Assembly (NCBI RefSeq): GCF_007830495.1
Contig: NZ_VLKW01000002.1
Coordinates: 580,270-644,269, forward strand
DNA: 64,000 nucleotides
Direction: 5' to 3'
From: Pseudoduganella flava
Lineage (GTDB): Bacteria > Pseudomonadota > Gammaproteobacteria > Burkholderiales > Burkholderiaceae_D
Part shown: positions 10,842 through 19,815 of the stretch, piece by piece
Layout: each line of letters starts with the position of its first letter
Numbering within the stretch: the stretch's first letter is position 1
Program-made: the position numbers and the translations under genes
Notes under the pieces: model-generated
The model's database searches: none
Told to the model about the DNA's origin: nothing
Seen by the model: the letters and a program-made list of their open reading frames with translations, nothing else

Positions 10842-11518
10842 CAGCGGCCCCCCGTCACTTTGAAGTTCCTGGTCAATGGCGCATCCTCATCCTTGATGCC
10901 GTACAGCTCCCGGTCGGTATCGGCCACGTAGTAGGCCGACGTGGAACGGGCATAGTAGCGGAACTGGTCGCTGACGGACAGCGTGACGATCAGTTCCGTC
11001 TTCGGCGTGGCGCCCGGCGCGAACTGGCTGTGGAACCAGTGGAACGCGTCGCTGGCGCCGGCCAGCGCGACCAGGCCGACGGTCGGGTCGATGTCCGACA
11101 GCACCCAGACGCCCGTGGCGATCGCGGAATGCGCACCGGAGTAGCGATATTGCGGACGGTTCTTCGTGAACGTCACGCCCTGGATGTCGACGTCCAGCTT
11201 CCACGCGCCGGCGGGCGTGCGCGACACCACGTAGCCGTCCTTGACGAGCGACGTCATGAGCTGGCTCAGCACGGCGCGCTTGAACGGCGTCGCGTCCTTG
11301 TCCTCGGCCACGTAGTACGGGCGCTGCGGATGCTTCTTCATGTCCGCCACGATGCGCTGCTCGATGTGGTCGGCGATCGCGTTCCAGTGCGCCGCGGCCT
11401 GCAATTTTTCCTGGCGCGAGGTCGGGAAATTCGTGGCGATCGGAGTCGGGGAGTACGGGACGGCGCAGCCGGCCACGGTAGCGGCTAAAACGGCGGCAGT
11501 GACGACTTTGGCAAGCAT
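10841..11518 (-). CDS. putative lipoprotein coupled to FlgO-like gene
   Basis: A 225-residue protein with a lipoprotein signal (MLAKVVTAAVLAATVAGCAV; Cys near residue 18). The mature part contains HWNAIADHIEQRIVADMKKH, YYVAEDKDATPFKRAVLSQLM and SGAHSAIATGVWVLSD. I do not recognise a named domain. A GTG three codons earlier (11527) is possible; neither start has a strong ribosome site. It shares a one-base ATGA junction with the FlgO-family gene, suggesting the two lipoproteins act together at the outer membrane. Confidence 0.75.
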   Translation of the reverse strand: MLAKVVTAAVLAATVAGCAVPYSPTPIATNFPTSRQEKLQAAAHWNAIADHIEQRIVADMKKHPQRPYYVAEDKDATPFKRAVLSQLMTSLVKDGYVVSRTPAGAWKLDVDIQGVTFTKNRPQYRYSGAHSAIATGVWVLSDIDPTVGLVALAGASDAFHWFHSQFAPGATPKTELIVTLSVSDQFRYYARSTSAYYVADTDRELYGIKDEDAPLTRNFKVTGGR

Positions 11519-11634
11519 GGGATGCACTGGGAGTGGATAAGCCCGCGCAGTCTACCATGCGCACGTTGCCGAGTGGAAATTCATGAGGTCGGGCGTGGTT
11601 CACGCGCGACGGCTTTTGCGAGTTCCGCTCGCCC

Positions 11635-11967
11635 TTACCAATTGGGAATGATCAATGCGGCAATGACGAGGCAGCCGAGCATCGGCACACCGTTGAGCGC
11701 CAGCGCCACCCAGGTCAGCCAGCCGCGGTGCGCGGGATTTCTCCTCGCCCACAGCGCCATGCCGAACCCGGCAATGGACCCGATCCCGACGACACCGGTC
11801 GCGCTGGGCAGGCAGCCGTAGCCGATCTTGTTGCACCGCGCGGCGCTGCCGGCGAAAAACTCGTCCACGATGAACAAACCCAGCATGAGGCTGGCGTACA
11901 GCAGCACCAGGCTGGCGATGGTCCACCAGTTCTTGCTGACTGGTGGCGGGGCGTCCCGCAGTGACAT
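11635..11967 (-). CDS. small membrane protein
   Basis: A 110-residue protein starting [15 protein letters not shown] with three probable membrane helices: IASLVLLYASLMLGLFIVDEF, GVVGIGSIAGFGMALWA and GWLTWVALALNGVPMLGCLV. The two cysteines between helices one and two (CNKIGYGC) may form a pair. Its ATG overlaps the smpB stop (ATGA), so it is the second gene of an smpB transcript. No family is recognised. Confidence 0.75.
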   Translation of the reverse strand: MSLRDAPPPVSKNWWTIASLVLLYASLMLGLFIVDEFFAGSAARCNKIGYGCLPSATGVVGIGSIAGFGMALWARRNPAHRGWLTWVALALNGVPMLGCLVIAALIIPNW

Positions 11968-12416
11968 CACCGCCGGTGCTGCTTCATCGCCGACTGCACC
12001 TCGCGGTTGGCATCCCGATCCTTCTCCGCCGCCCGCTTGTCGTGCTGCTTCTTGCCCTTCGCCAGCCCGATCTCGCACTTGACGCGCCCGCCCTTGAAGT
12101 GCAGGTTCAGCGGCACGAGCGTGTAGCCGGCGCGCTCGACCTTGCCGATCAGCTTGTCGATTTCCTGACGGTGCAGCAGCAGCTTGCGCGTGCGCACGGC
12201 CTCGGGGTGGATGTGGGTGGACGCCGTCGGCAGTGCGCTGATGTGCGCGCCAAAGAGGTACAGTTCGTTATCGCGGATCGTGACGTAGGCTTCCTTGATC
12301 TGGACGCGGCCGTCGCGGATGGCCTTCACTTCCCAGCCCTCCAGCGCGATGCCCGCCTCATAGCGGTCTTCGATGAAGTAGTCGTGGAAGGCTTTGCGGT
12401 TATCGGCGATGGTCAT
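11967..12416 (-). CDS. smpB: SsrA-binding protein
   Basis: SmpB, 149 residues. It binds tmRNA and brings it to stalled ribosomes for trans-translation. Family signatures are [51 protein letters not shown] and [29 protein letters not shown], ending in the basic tail that enters the decoding centre. The ATG at 12416 is used; a TTG two codons earlier is less likely. No tmRNA gene lies nearby. The divergent ratA starts 103 bases away, a common neighbour in betaproteobacteria. Confidence 0.97.
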   Translation of the reverse strand: MTIADNRKAFHDYFIEDRYEAGIALEGWEVKAIRDGRVQIKEAYVTIRDNELYLFGAHISALPTASTHIHPEAVRTRKLLLHRQEIDKLIGKVERAGYTLVPLNLHFKGGRVKCEIGLAKGKKQHDKRAAEKDRDANREVQSAMKQHRR

Positions 12417-12519
12417 GAGCAATATCGTGTGAAACGTGGTCGAGGCGCGGGTCGGTTAAACTACGGTCTTTCGTTCGCGCCGAAGCGCGAAAGTCCAACA
12501 TGATATCAAACGGTAAAAA

Positions 12520-12951
12520 ATGGCAGTAGTGCACAAATCGGTATTTCTTGGATATAGCGCGCAGCAGATGTTCGACCTGGTCGACAGGATCGAGGATTAT
12601 CCCAAATTCCTGCCGTGGTGTGGTGGAGTGGAAATTCGCGAGCGCGGCGAGAATTCGGTGGTCGCTTCCGTCGGCATCAATTTCCACGGCGTCAAGCAAA
12701 GCTTCACGACGTCGAACGTCAACACGCCGCCGACCTGCATCAAGATGAACCTCGTCGACGGCCCGTTCAAGACGCTGCACGGCACCTGGACCTTCAAGCC
12801 GCTGCGCGAGGACGCCTGCAAGATCGAGCTGGACCTGCAATACGAATTCTCCAGCCGCCTGCTGGAGCAGGTGGTCGGCCCCGTGTTCGGCATGATCGCC
12901 AACAGCATGGTCGACTCGTTCTGCAAGCGCGCCGAAACGGTTTATGGATAA
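12520..12951 (+). CDS. ratA: RatA/CoQ10-family START-domain protein
   Basis: A 143-residue SRPBCC/START-like protein (Pfam polyketide cyclase type, COQ10 family). The N-terminal MAVVHKSVFLGYSAQQMFDLVDRIEDYPKFLPWCGG is diagnostic, with a C-terminal amphipathic helix (FGMIANSMVDSFCKRAETVYG). E. coli RatA (PasT) was described as inhibiting 70S assembly, while the fold and mitochondrial COQ10 point to ubiquinone binding; the second role may be the general one. It overlaps rnfH by 8 bases, the usual ratA-rnfH unit. Confidence 0.9.
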   Translation: MAVVHKSVFLGYSAQQMFDLVDRIEDYPKFLPWCGGVEIRERGENSVVASVGINFHGVKQSFTTSNVNTPPTCIKMNLVDGPFKTLHGTWTFKPLREDACKIELDLQYEFSSRLLEQVVGPVFGMIANSMVDSFCKRAETVYG

Positions 12952-13324
12952 CACGATGGTCGAGCGCATCAAGGTTTCGCTGGCCTATGCACGGATCGGC
13001 GACCCGCATCCGCAGCCGATCCTGCGCGTGCTCGACGTGGACGCCGGCACGACGATCGGCCAGGCCATCGAGCTGTCGGGCATCCTGCAGGAAGCGCCGG
13101 AGATCAACCTCGTTACGATGCCGGTGGGGATCTACGGCAAGAAAAAGACGTTGGATACGGTGCTGCAGCCGCGCGACCGCATTGAAATCTACCGCCCGCT
13201 GATCGCCGACCCGAAGGACGCGCGCCGCCGCCGGGCCAAGAAGGCGGACAAGGACGCCGAGAAGCCGGCCGACAAGTTGGCCGAGCAGCCGGCCAAGCCG
13301 GAGGCTGGCGGGCTCGCCTCATAA
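12944..13324 (+). CDS. rnfH: RnfH-family ubiquitin-like protein
   Basis: A 126-residue RnfH protein with a beta-grasp fold. The core runs through IKVSLAYARIGDPHPQPILRVLDV, GTTIGQAIELSGIL, INLVTMPVGIYGKKKTLDTVL and RDRIEIYRPLIADPKDARRRRA, which is the family's typical end. It is followed by a low-complexity Lys/Pro/Ala tail (KADKDAEKPADKLAEQPAKP). It overlaps ratA upstream. A second Met (codon 5) is an alternative start. Function is unresolved; it is usually paired with ratA. Confidence 0.92.
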   Translation: MDNTMVERIKVSLAYARIGDPHPQPILRVLDVDAGTTIGQAIELSGILQEAPEINLVTMPVGIYGKKKTLDTVLQPRDRIEIYRPLIADPKDARRRRAKKADKDAEKPADKLAEQPAKPEAGGLAS

Positions 13325-13651
13325 GTCCAGCATCTGCGGCGCGATGCCGAGCGCCAGCGCGATCTTCTCGCGCGTGGCCCGGCGCGGCCGCAAGCCCGCT
13401 TCCTGCTGCGCATACGCCGGCTGGCTGATGCCGATCCGGGTGGCCACTTCCTGCTGCGTCAATCCCAGGTATTCGCGCCATGCGCGCACCGGCGTCCACG
13501 CGTTGTCCGCGATCATGCTGACGACGCGGTGCGGCACGCCGCTGTTCTGGTGGCGCGACTGCGTCTGCATATAGGTGGAGTAGGGGATGACGACATACAC
13601 GGGTTCCCCGTTGGGTCCGTTGATGATCTGCACATTCGTGAAAGCATTCAT
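13319..13651 (-). CDS. XRE-type helix-turn-helix regulator (antitoxin-like)
   Basis: A 110-residue DNA-binding protein. The N-terminal half (MNAFTNVQIINGPNGEPVYVVIPYSTYM) resembles the short targeting part of antitoxins. The C-terminal half is a Cro/C1-type HTH: LGLTQQEVATRIGISQPAYAQQEAGLR, then ATREKIALALGI. Upstream (13683-13729) lie repeated TAAGCCAAAC/GTTTGGCTTA half-sites, so autorepression is likely. No toxin-like partner is next to it: the other neighbours are rnfH (convergent, 6-base overlap) and a DUF4124 gene. It may be an orphan antitoxin or a stand-alone regulator. Confidence 0.8.
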   Translation of the reverse strand: MNAFTNVQIINGPNGEPVYVVIPYSTYMQTQSRHQNSGVPHRVVSMIADNAWTPVRAWREYLGLTQQEVATRIGISQPAYAQQEAGLRPRRATREKIALALGIAPQMLDL

Positions 13652-13682
13652 GGCGCGCTCGCTGGTCGGTTCACAGAATTAA

Positions 13683-13729
13683 GGCAAACATAGTTAAGCC
13701 AAACATAGGCTTGGCTGAAGTTTGGCTTA
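13683..13729 (-). promoter_or_regulatory. operator-like repeats ahead of XRE gene
   Basis: A perfect 10-base inverted repeat, TAAGCCAAAC (13695-13704) and GTTTGGCTTA (13720-13729), has a 15-base gap. A further partial half-site, GGCAAACATA (13683-13692), and an internal AGGCTTGGCT also occur. It lies 32 to 78 bases upstream of the XRE regulator's ATG, the usual place for an autoregulatory site. Confidence 0.65.
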
Positions 13730-13782
13730 TATAGCTGAGCCGGCCAGCGGAATGCACGCCCGCCTTGCGCGCCATCAAATCC

Positions 13783-14301
13783 TTATTTGCAACGCGTTGC
13801 AAGCACGTCGCGGTTGCGGCGCATCTGCTCGGCCTTTTGCTGCTCCGTCAAGAACACCCGCTCGCCGTTGGCGTCCATCGTGCTGACGCGGATGCCCGAT
13901 TCCAGCATGCGCTGGTTGCTGCGCGTCGCGTCGCAGGCCGCCGCGTCCTCCGCCTGGTTCTGCGCCGAAGTAGCGTTCTGCTGCGCCTGCTGGGCCGCTT
14001 CCTCGCGGCGCTTCGCATAGTCGGCGTTGCGCTCGGCCAAGGTCGGGCGCGGCTTGGCCGGCACGGGCGGGCGCTGCGTCTCGTCGGCCGGCTGCTCGGC
14101 CAGCTCCTTGCGCAAATCCGGCTGCTGGCCACGCGGCGCCTTCAGGATGCGCGCCGGCGGCACGGAAGCCGGCGGCGGCTGGTCCGTGAACTGCTTGACG
14201 CCCTTGTCGTTCACCCACACCCACTGCGCCTGGGCCAGCGTGCAGCACGCCGCAAGCAGTACGCCCAGCGGCGCGGCGACCAGCCATTGCGTTGATTTCA
14301 T
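13783..14301 (-). CDS. DUF4124 domain exported protein
   Basis: A 172-residue protein with a signal peptide (MKSTQWLVAAPLGVLLAACCTLAQAQ). The DUF4124 core follows (WVWVNDKGVKQFTDQPPPASVP), then a long Gln/Ala/Arg-rich helical region (LAERNADYAKRREEAAQQAQQ) and a C-terminal pair of cysteines (ACDATRSNQ ... ATRCK). DUF4124 proteins are common periplasmic proteins of unknown role in betaproteobacteria. It diverges from guaB. Confidence 0.85.
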   Translation of the reverse strand: MKSTQWLVAAPLGVLLAACCTLAQAQWVWVNDKGVKQFTDQPPPASVPPARILKAPRGQQPDLRKELAEQPADETQRPPVPAKPRPTLAERNADYAKRREEAAQQAQQNATSAQNQAEDAAACDATRSNQRMLESGIRVSTMDANGERVFLTEQQKAEQMRRNRDVLATRCK

Positions 14302-14331
14302 AAGCTTTGTTTCCCTGTTGAATCAACCTGA

Positions 14332-15927
<1,596 letters not shown>

Positions 15928-15938
15928 ACGCTCCGCGA

Positions 15939-15975
15939 AACGCCGGCAGGGTGCGCAAAACCTGCCGGCGTTTTT
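15939..15975 (+). terminator. rho-independent terminator after guaB
   Basis: A perfect 12-base stem, AACGCCGGCAGG / CCTGCCGGCGTT, has a 10-base loop and ends in a run of T (15971-15975). It is 11 bases past the guaB stop. Confidence 0.9.
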
Positions 15976-16014
15976 CCATTTTGTCCCGGTTCCCAAGTTC
16001 AGTAAGCACACTCA

Positions 16015-17625
16015 ATGCACTCTAAAATCCTCATCCTCGATTTCGGCTCCCAGGTGACCCAGCTGATCGCACGCCGCGTGCGCGATGCCGGCGTGTTCTC
16101 CGAGGTCTTCCCGTACGACGTGTCCGACGAATTCGTCCGCAACTACGGCGCGGCCGGCGTCATCCTGTCCGGCAGCCACAGCTCCACCCTGGAAGGCGAC
16201 GCCCCGCGCGCCCCGCAAGCCGTGTTCGAACTGGGCGTGCCGGTGCTGGGCATCTGCTACGGCATGCAGACGATGGCCGCGCAGCTGGGCGGCAAGGTCG
16301 AGAACGGCCTGGTGCGCGAATTCGGCTACGCCGAAGTGCGCGCCCGCGGCCATACGAATCTGCTGAACGGCATCAACGACTTCGTCACGCACGAAGGCCA
16401 CGGCATGCTGAAGGTGTGGATGAGCCACGGCGACAAGGTGCTGGACATGCCGCCGGGATTCAAGCTGATGGCCTCCACCGACAGCTGCCCGATCGCCGGC
16501 ATGGCCGACGAAGAGCGCAAGTTCTACGCGGTGCAGTGGCACCCGGAAGTGACGCACACGGTGCAGGGCAAGGCAATGCTGGGCCGCTTCGTGCACGAGA
16601 TCTGCGGCTGCAAATCCGACTGGAACATGCCCGACTACATCACCGAAGCCGTCGAGAAGATCCGCGCGCAGGTGGGCACGGATGAAGTGATCCTGGGCCT
16701 GTCCGGCGGCGTCGATTCGTCCGTGGCCGCGGCACTGATCCACCGCGCGATCGGCGACCAGCTCACCTGCGTGTTCGTCGACCATGGCCTGCTGCGCCTG
16801 AACGAAGGCGAAATGGTGATGGACATGTTCGCCAAGAACCTGGGCGTGAAGGTCATCCGCGTGGACGCCACCGACCAGTTCATGGGCAAGCTCGCCGGCG
16901 TGACGGACCCGGAACAGAAGCGCAAGATCATCGGCGCCGAATTCGTCGAGGTGTTCAATGCGGAATCCGCGAAGCTGACGAACGCGAAATGGCTGGCGCA
17001 AGGCACGATCTACCCGGACGTGATCGAGTCGGCAGGCAAGGGCAAGAAGGGCCAGACGATCAAGAGCCACCACAACGTGGGCGGGCTGCCGGAGCACATG
17101 AAGCTGAAGCTGCTGGAGCCGCTGCGCGAACTGTTCAAGGATGAGGTGCGCAAGCTAGGTGTTGCTCTCGGTCTGCCGTATGAGATGGTCTACCGTCATC
17201 CGTTCCCTGGTCCGGGTCTCGGTGTGCGGATCCTGGGCGAGGTGAAGAAGGAGTATGCGGATCTGCTGCGTCGGGCCGATGCGATCTTCATTGAGGAGCT
17301 GCGTAATACGGCTTATGAAGGCGTTGTCGTGCCGGGGTTCGATCAGGATGCTGCCCCGCGCAATTGGTATGAGGCGACGTCGCAGGCGTTTGCCGTGTTC
17401 CTGCCGGTGAAGTCGGTGGGGGTGATGGGGGATGGGCGGACTTACGATTACGTCGTTGCGTTGCGGGCTGTGCAGACGCAGGATTTCATGACGGCGCATT
17501 GGGCGCATTTGCCTCACGAACTGCTGGGGCGGGTGTCGAATCGGATTATCAATGAGGTGCGGGGGTTGAACCGCGTCGTATATGACATCTCGGGGAAGCC
17601 GCCGGCGACGATCGAGTGGGAGTGA
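16015..17625 (+). CDS. guaA: GMP synthase (glutamine-hydrolysing)
   Basis: A 536-residue enzyme making GMP from XMP. The class I glutamine amidotransferase domain has [11 protein letters not shown] with nucleophile Cys81 and QWHPEVTHT with His176/Glu178. The ATP pyrophosphatase domain has [20 protein letters not shown] (about residue 228), and the C-terminal dimerisation domain ends TIEWE. From about base 17150 to the stop the codons change sharply, with many GTT, GGT, CGT, TAT, GAT and GAG in place of the GC-ending, GAA-rich style before it. The protein still reads as normal guaA. The 3' end of guaA is a known integration site for genomic islands, and the next 2 kb looks accessory. Confidence 0.98.
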   Translation: MHSKILILDFGSQVTQLIARRVRDAGVFSEVFPYDVSDEFVRNYGAAGVILSGSHSSTLEGDAPRAPQAVFELGVPVLGICYGMQTMAAQLGGKVENGLVREFGYAEVRARGHTNLLNGINDFVTHEGHGMLKVWMSHGDKVLDMPPGFKLMASTDSCPIAGMADEERKFYAVQWHPEVTHTVQGKAMLGRFVHEICGCKSDWNMPDYITEAVEKIRAQVGTDEVILGLSGGVDSSVAAALIHRAIGDQLTCVFVDHGLLRLNEGEMVMDMFAKNLGVKVIRVDATDQFMGKLAGVTDPEQKRKIIGAEFVEVFNAESAKLTNAKWLAQGTIYPDVIESAGKGKKGQTIKSHHNVGGLPEHMKLKLLEPLRELFKDEVRKLGVALGLPYEMVYRHPFPGPGLGVRILGEVKKEYADLLRRADAIFIEELRNTAYEGVVVPGFDQDAAPRNWYEATSQAFAVFLPVKSVGVMGDGRTYDYVVALRAVQTQDFMTAHWAHLPHELLGRVSNRIINEVRGLNRVVYDISGKPPATIEWE

Positions 17626-17670
17626 TGAGGTCGCCCCAAGGGGCAGGGCCTAATCAGGCAATATGCGATT

Positions 17671-17697
17671 ACGCCTCTGATTTCAGAGGCGTTTTTA
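17671..17697 (+). terminator. rho-independent terminator after guaA
   Basis: The stem ACGCCTCTGA / TCAGAGGCGT has a two-base loop and runs into GTTTTTATT. It lies 46 bases past the guaA stop. Confidence 0.88.
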
Positions 17698-18099
17698 TTC
17701 CTATGTGCCGTACTACAATCGGCTGTTGGCGTTCTCCTTATTGGCAGCGAAAAAGACTTAACGGAAGGCTGCAGAGCCATGTCGAAATCGGCATATGACC
17801 CACGAAGGTTCGGCGCCATATGGGTGGCGACTGCACCCGGGGGTGCCGTGACTTTTAAAATCCTTCAAGATGTTGTAGTTTTGCACTCCTTCGTTCTTCA
17901 TCGAAATTTACACTTGAACGATTGGTAACATGTATTTACACTGAGCTACTGCCCTGCAGCGCGTCCCACCCATGATGCCTGGTGGGAAGATGAATGCATT
18001 TATGGTAATGGATATACTGAATTAGCGATCTGTATTTGGAGCGCGTCCCCACTGCCCAAAGCTAGCTCTAGGATCTTGTTTAATATTTGAAGGAAGACA
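17698..18099. other. AT-richer gene-free stretch after guaA
   Basis: About 400 bases of lower GC than the flanks, with no convincing reading frame. It contains two near-identical 10-base words (AGCGCGTCCC near 17957 and 18040) and a TATACT at 18013-18018 that could be the -10 of the gene at 18100. No integrase or att-length direct repeat of the guaA end was found. Confidence 0.5.
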
Positions 18100-19209
18100 A
18101 TGCATCTCGGAAAATTTCATGCTTTAGTTACCTCACTAAATGTTGAGTATAAAAAGAAAGAGGTTGGAGCAAAGATAGAAAATGTTATTCGCGAAGTTGA
18201 AGCGCTTGCTGCAAATCCCGGAAATTCCGACGTGGCAAATAATTTTCGGTCGCAGCTTGAAGAGCTGAGGTCAACACTTTCGAAATCAAAACTTAATAAG
18301 CCGTACCCGACGCTTGCTAAATTGATCGAGGCTATCGATGCAGAGAATTATATTGGAGACCGCCTGTTTGATAAGATCGAGGGCATACTTGCTAAGAATG
18401 GAATGACGCCACAATTGGCTGCCGGCGAGTTGAGGAAGTTTTTCTCTGAGGTTGGGAAGTTCTATACGGAAATAAACGCGGTTGACCAAGCATTTACTCA
18501 CCTGGGGGTAGAGTATGAAATTCTTGATCGAGGAGATGGCGAAATCGGAATTTCTATACCGGAACCGCAGGGGGAACGCTTGCTCGCAGACTTGGCAGCG
18601 AGTGCTAAGTCATGGAATAAAGCACTTCGCCCATTCGTCGAGCTGGCTGATCCAGAGCACAATCCGATCGTAGTTCGAACTATTTCGTCTTCGGATTGGC
18701 AGTTTTATCTTGCCTCAGTCCCGGCGGTCTATCTTGCTCTTTCTACTGCGATCAGTCAGCTTAATGAACTGCTTCAGAAGCTTGTCGAGACCAGAAAGCT
18801 GATCGCTCAGCTCACGGAGAGGGGTGTTTCTGCCGACGGGACAGCGATGGTGGCGGCGGAGGCCGATAATATGCTCGATCGGGGTACGCGTGCTCTCGCC
18901 GAGCAGATTGTCGATGAAAATCCTCCTGCTGATATCGGTCGCGCAAATGAACTAAAAACAGAGCTAACAGGTAGTTTGAAATTCATTGCCCTGGAATTGG
19001 CAAAGAATGTCACTATTGAGGTTCGGTACCTTCCTCCTCCTCCTCCGAAGCCGGAATCTCCGGAATTCCAAGATGATGAGGCAAAAGGCCGTCTTGAGTT
19101 TCTTACACAAACCGCTGCGCAGATTGAAAGAAATATGGAGCTAGTCCGGTTGGAACCTGGAGTTCAGGAGATACTAAACCTCCCCGCTCCTGATGAGGAT
19201 AAAGACTAA
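18100..19209 (+). CDS. unrecognised coiled-coil protein, accessory
   Basis: A 369-residue soluble protein of no family I recognise. It is largely helical and charged. The N-terminal helices (YKKKEVGAKIENVIREVEAL) are followed by a mixed central part (FTHLGVEYEILDRGDGEIGI, then SDWQFYLASVPAVYLALSTAI). A coiled coil follows (INQ-type heptads in ISQLNELLQKLVETRKLIAQL), then a proline run (VRYLPPPPPKPESPEF) and an acidic tail (LPAPDEDKD). AAGGAAG precedes the ATG. Its AT-rich third positions differ sharply from neighbouring genes, suggesting transfer. It stands alone between guaA and a decayed kinase gene. A defence or phage-related role is possible but unsupported. Confidence 0.8.
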   Translation: MHLGKFHALVTSLNVEYKKKEVGAKIENVIREVEALAANPGNSDVANNFRSQLEELRSTLSKSKLNKPYPTLAKLIEAIDAENYIGDRLFDKIEGILAKNGMTPQLAAGELRKFFSEVGKFYTEINAVDQAFTHLGVEYEILDRGDGEIGISIPEPQGERLLADLAASAKSWNKALRPFVELADPEHNPIVVRTISSSDWQFYLASVPAVYLALSTAISQLNELLQKLVETRKLIAQLTERGVSADGTAMVAAEADNMLDRGTRALAEQIVDENPPADIGRANELKTELTGSLKFIALELAKNVTIEVRYLPPPPPKPESPEFQDDEAKGRLEFLTQTAAQIERNMELVRLEPGVQEILNLPAPDEDKD

Positions 19210-19276
19210 CGAGTAGCATGAATGTCGCCGCCGTGTCTCCTCTCGAATCAGATCTGGTGATGTAGCAGGAAATCAT

Positions 19277-19629
19277 CTAGGCAGTCAAGTTCGCCGGTCG
19301 TTCGCTGCGCCCTTGTACAGTGCCGCCGTGCGGTTCCACAGGCTGTGAACCAGCGACAGGCCGAGTCCAATCCGCCTTGCGGCGGTCCGACGCGCGCTCG
19401 GCCTGAGTGAACAGTTCGAACACGCGCTCTCCCACCTCGGGGGTCATGCCAATGCCGTCGTCGACGACCGCCAGCCCCACGGTGTCCGCCACGACGTCAG
19501 GCGGACGGTGATCGTGACGCGCCCCGGAGTATAGGGGGTCTCGTTGTGCAGGATGTTCGCCACCACCTGCACGAGCTGCTTGCGGTCGCCAAGCACGGCG
19601 GCCACTGCAGGCCTAAGGCCCGGCACCAC
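19277..19629 (-). pseudogene. fragment of a sensor histidine kinase (ATPase domain)
   Basis: Reading leftward, pieces of a HATPase_c domain appear in changing frames. DRKQLVQVVANILHNE (N-box) and YTPGRVTITVRLT come first, then in another frame DTVGLAVVDDGIGMTPEVGERVFELFTQAERASDRR (G1/F box). Then LGLSLVHSL appears in a third frame, and EPHGGTVQGRSE back in the second. At least three frameshifts break it, the Asn-Ala-Ala-Lys-Tyr stretch is altered (NETPYTP), and no sensor or dimerisation domain remains. This is a decayed remnant of a two-component kinase. Confidence 0.85.
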
Positions 19630-19815
19630 AGGGTGGCTGCGGAGGTGAATGGCGGTGCCTATCTACGCGCGCGCATCGGCCACCACGTGGCGCAGGTCAA
19701 CGCCAACCAACAATCCAACAGCACACCCTTTTTCGTTGCGCCGCTATCACTCTTTCTAGCGATTCGCATTAAGCAAGAAATACGTATGATTTGCGCTTTC
19801 ATCCAGGACCGCGCA

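Noticed and set aside
11967..12519. tmRNA (ssrA) next to smpB
   Set aside because: The 103-base gap to ratA is too short, and no tag-peptide or tRNA-like ends were seen nearby.
12520..12951. ratA as the toxin of a toxin-antitoxin pair with rnfH
   Set aside because: The ratA-rnfH pair is conserved housekeeping context beside smpB, and RnfH is not an established antitoxin. The START/COQ10 fold fits quinone binding better.
17514..17819. Minus-strand ORF over the guaA terminator
   Set aside because: It crosses a clear terminator and the guaA end, and its composition is not that of a protein family.
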